5,243 nucleotides of DNA from an uncultured Gammaproteobacteria bacterium (GTDB lineage Bacteria; Pseudomonadota; Gammaproteobacteria; Acidiferrobacterales; CAJVXG01): the NCBI GenBank assembly GCA_913009215.1, contig CAJVXG010000113.1, positions 1 through 5,243 on the forward strand. The letters are read 5' to 3'. Each line of letters begins with the position of its first letter. Positions within the stretch are counted from its first letter, which is position 1. Shown here in pieces: positions 5,237 to 5,243 of the stretch. Both the position numbers and the translations under genes were made by a program. The notes below the pieces were generated by a model. The model saw nothing but the letters and a program-made list of their open reading frames with translations, was not told the origin of the DNA and made no database searches.

Positions 5237-5243
5237 CTATTAG

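Overview
The window looks like a metal-handling island from a proteobacterium, probably a gammaproteobacterium and possibly one with sulfur metabolism. That placement is inferred from gene content (P1B copper ATPase, FNR/ANR-type box, PAS-LuxR regulator, DsrE-like protein) and canonical Shine-Dalgarno signals. No taxonomic marker is present, so it is tentative. All convincing genes lie on the + strand.

Region 1 (1-3861) is a compact co-directional cluster. It opens inside a gene for a P1B-1 type Cu(I)-transporting ATPase. Its visible N-terminus carries no HMA domain; instead it has two YHS domains encoded by a near-perfect 144-bp tandem repeat, a CCGGHHGH linker and two heavy-metal-binding CPMHPE domains. 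Next come an ICMT-like multipass membrane methyltransferase homologue, a membrane-anchored YHS protein, and a small two-helix membrane protein of the DUF5676 type. The last three are joined by TAATG and ATGA overlaps, and the final junction has an 11-nt perfect anti-Shine-Dalgarno match. The set looks like a translationally coupled copper/heavy-metal export and buffering operon; its promoter lies outside the window.

Region 2 (3862-4284) is 423 bases without an intact gene. Its left part holds what I read as the decayed remains of a secreted thioredoxin-fold protein: signal peptide, a KPVYIFIYAD strand and a CKSC motif, with one nonsense codon and two or three frameshifts. Its right part holds an FNR/ANR-like box, a possible -10 element, a perfect 14-bp palindrome and a leader hairpin, which together look like the control region of the next gene.

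Region 3 (4285-5243) holds a 216-residue PAS-LuxR transcription factor, starting at GTG, with an unusual cysteine cluster in its PAS domain, and then a short AT-rich DsrE/TusD-fold-like protein. The simplest working model is an export and metal-binding operon beside a redox- or metal-responsive regulator that is itself under oxygen/redox control. A link between the regulator and the operon is inferred from proximity only.
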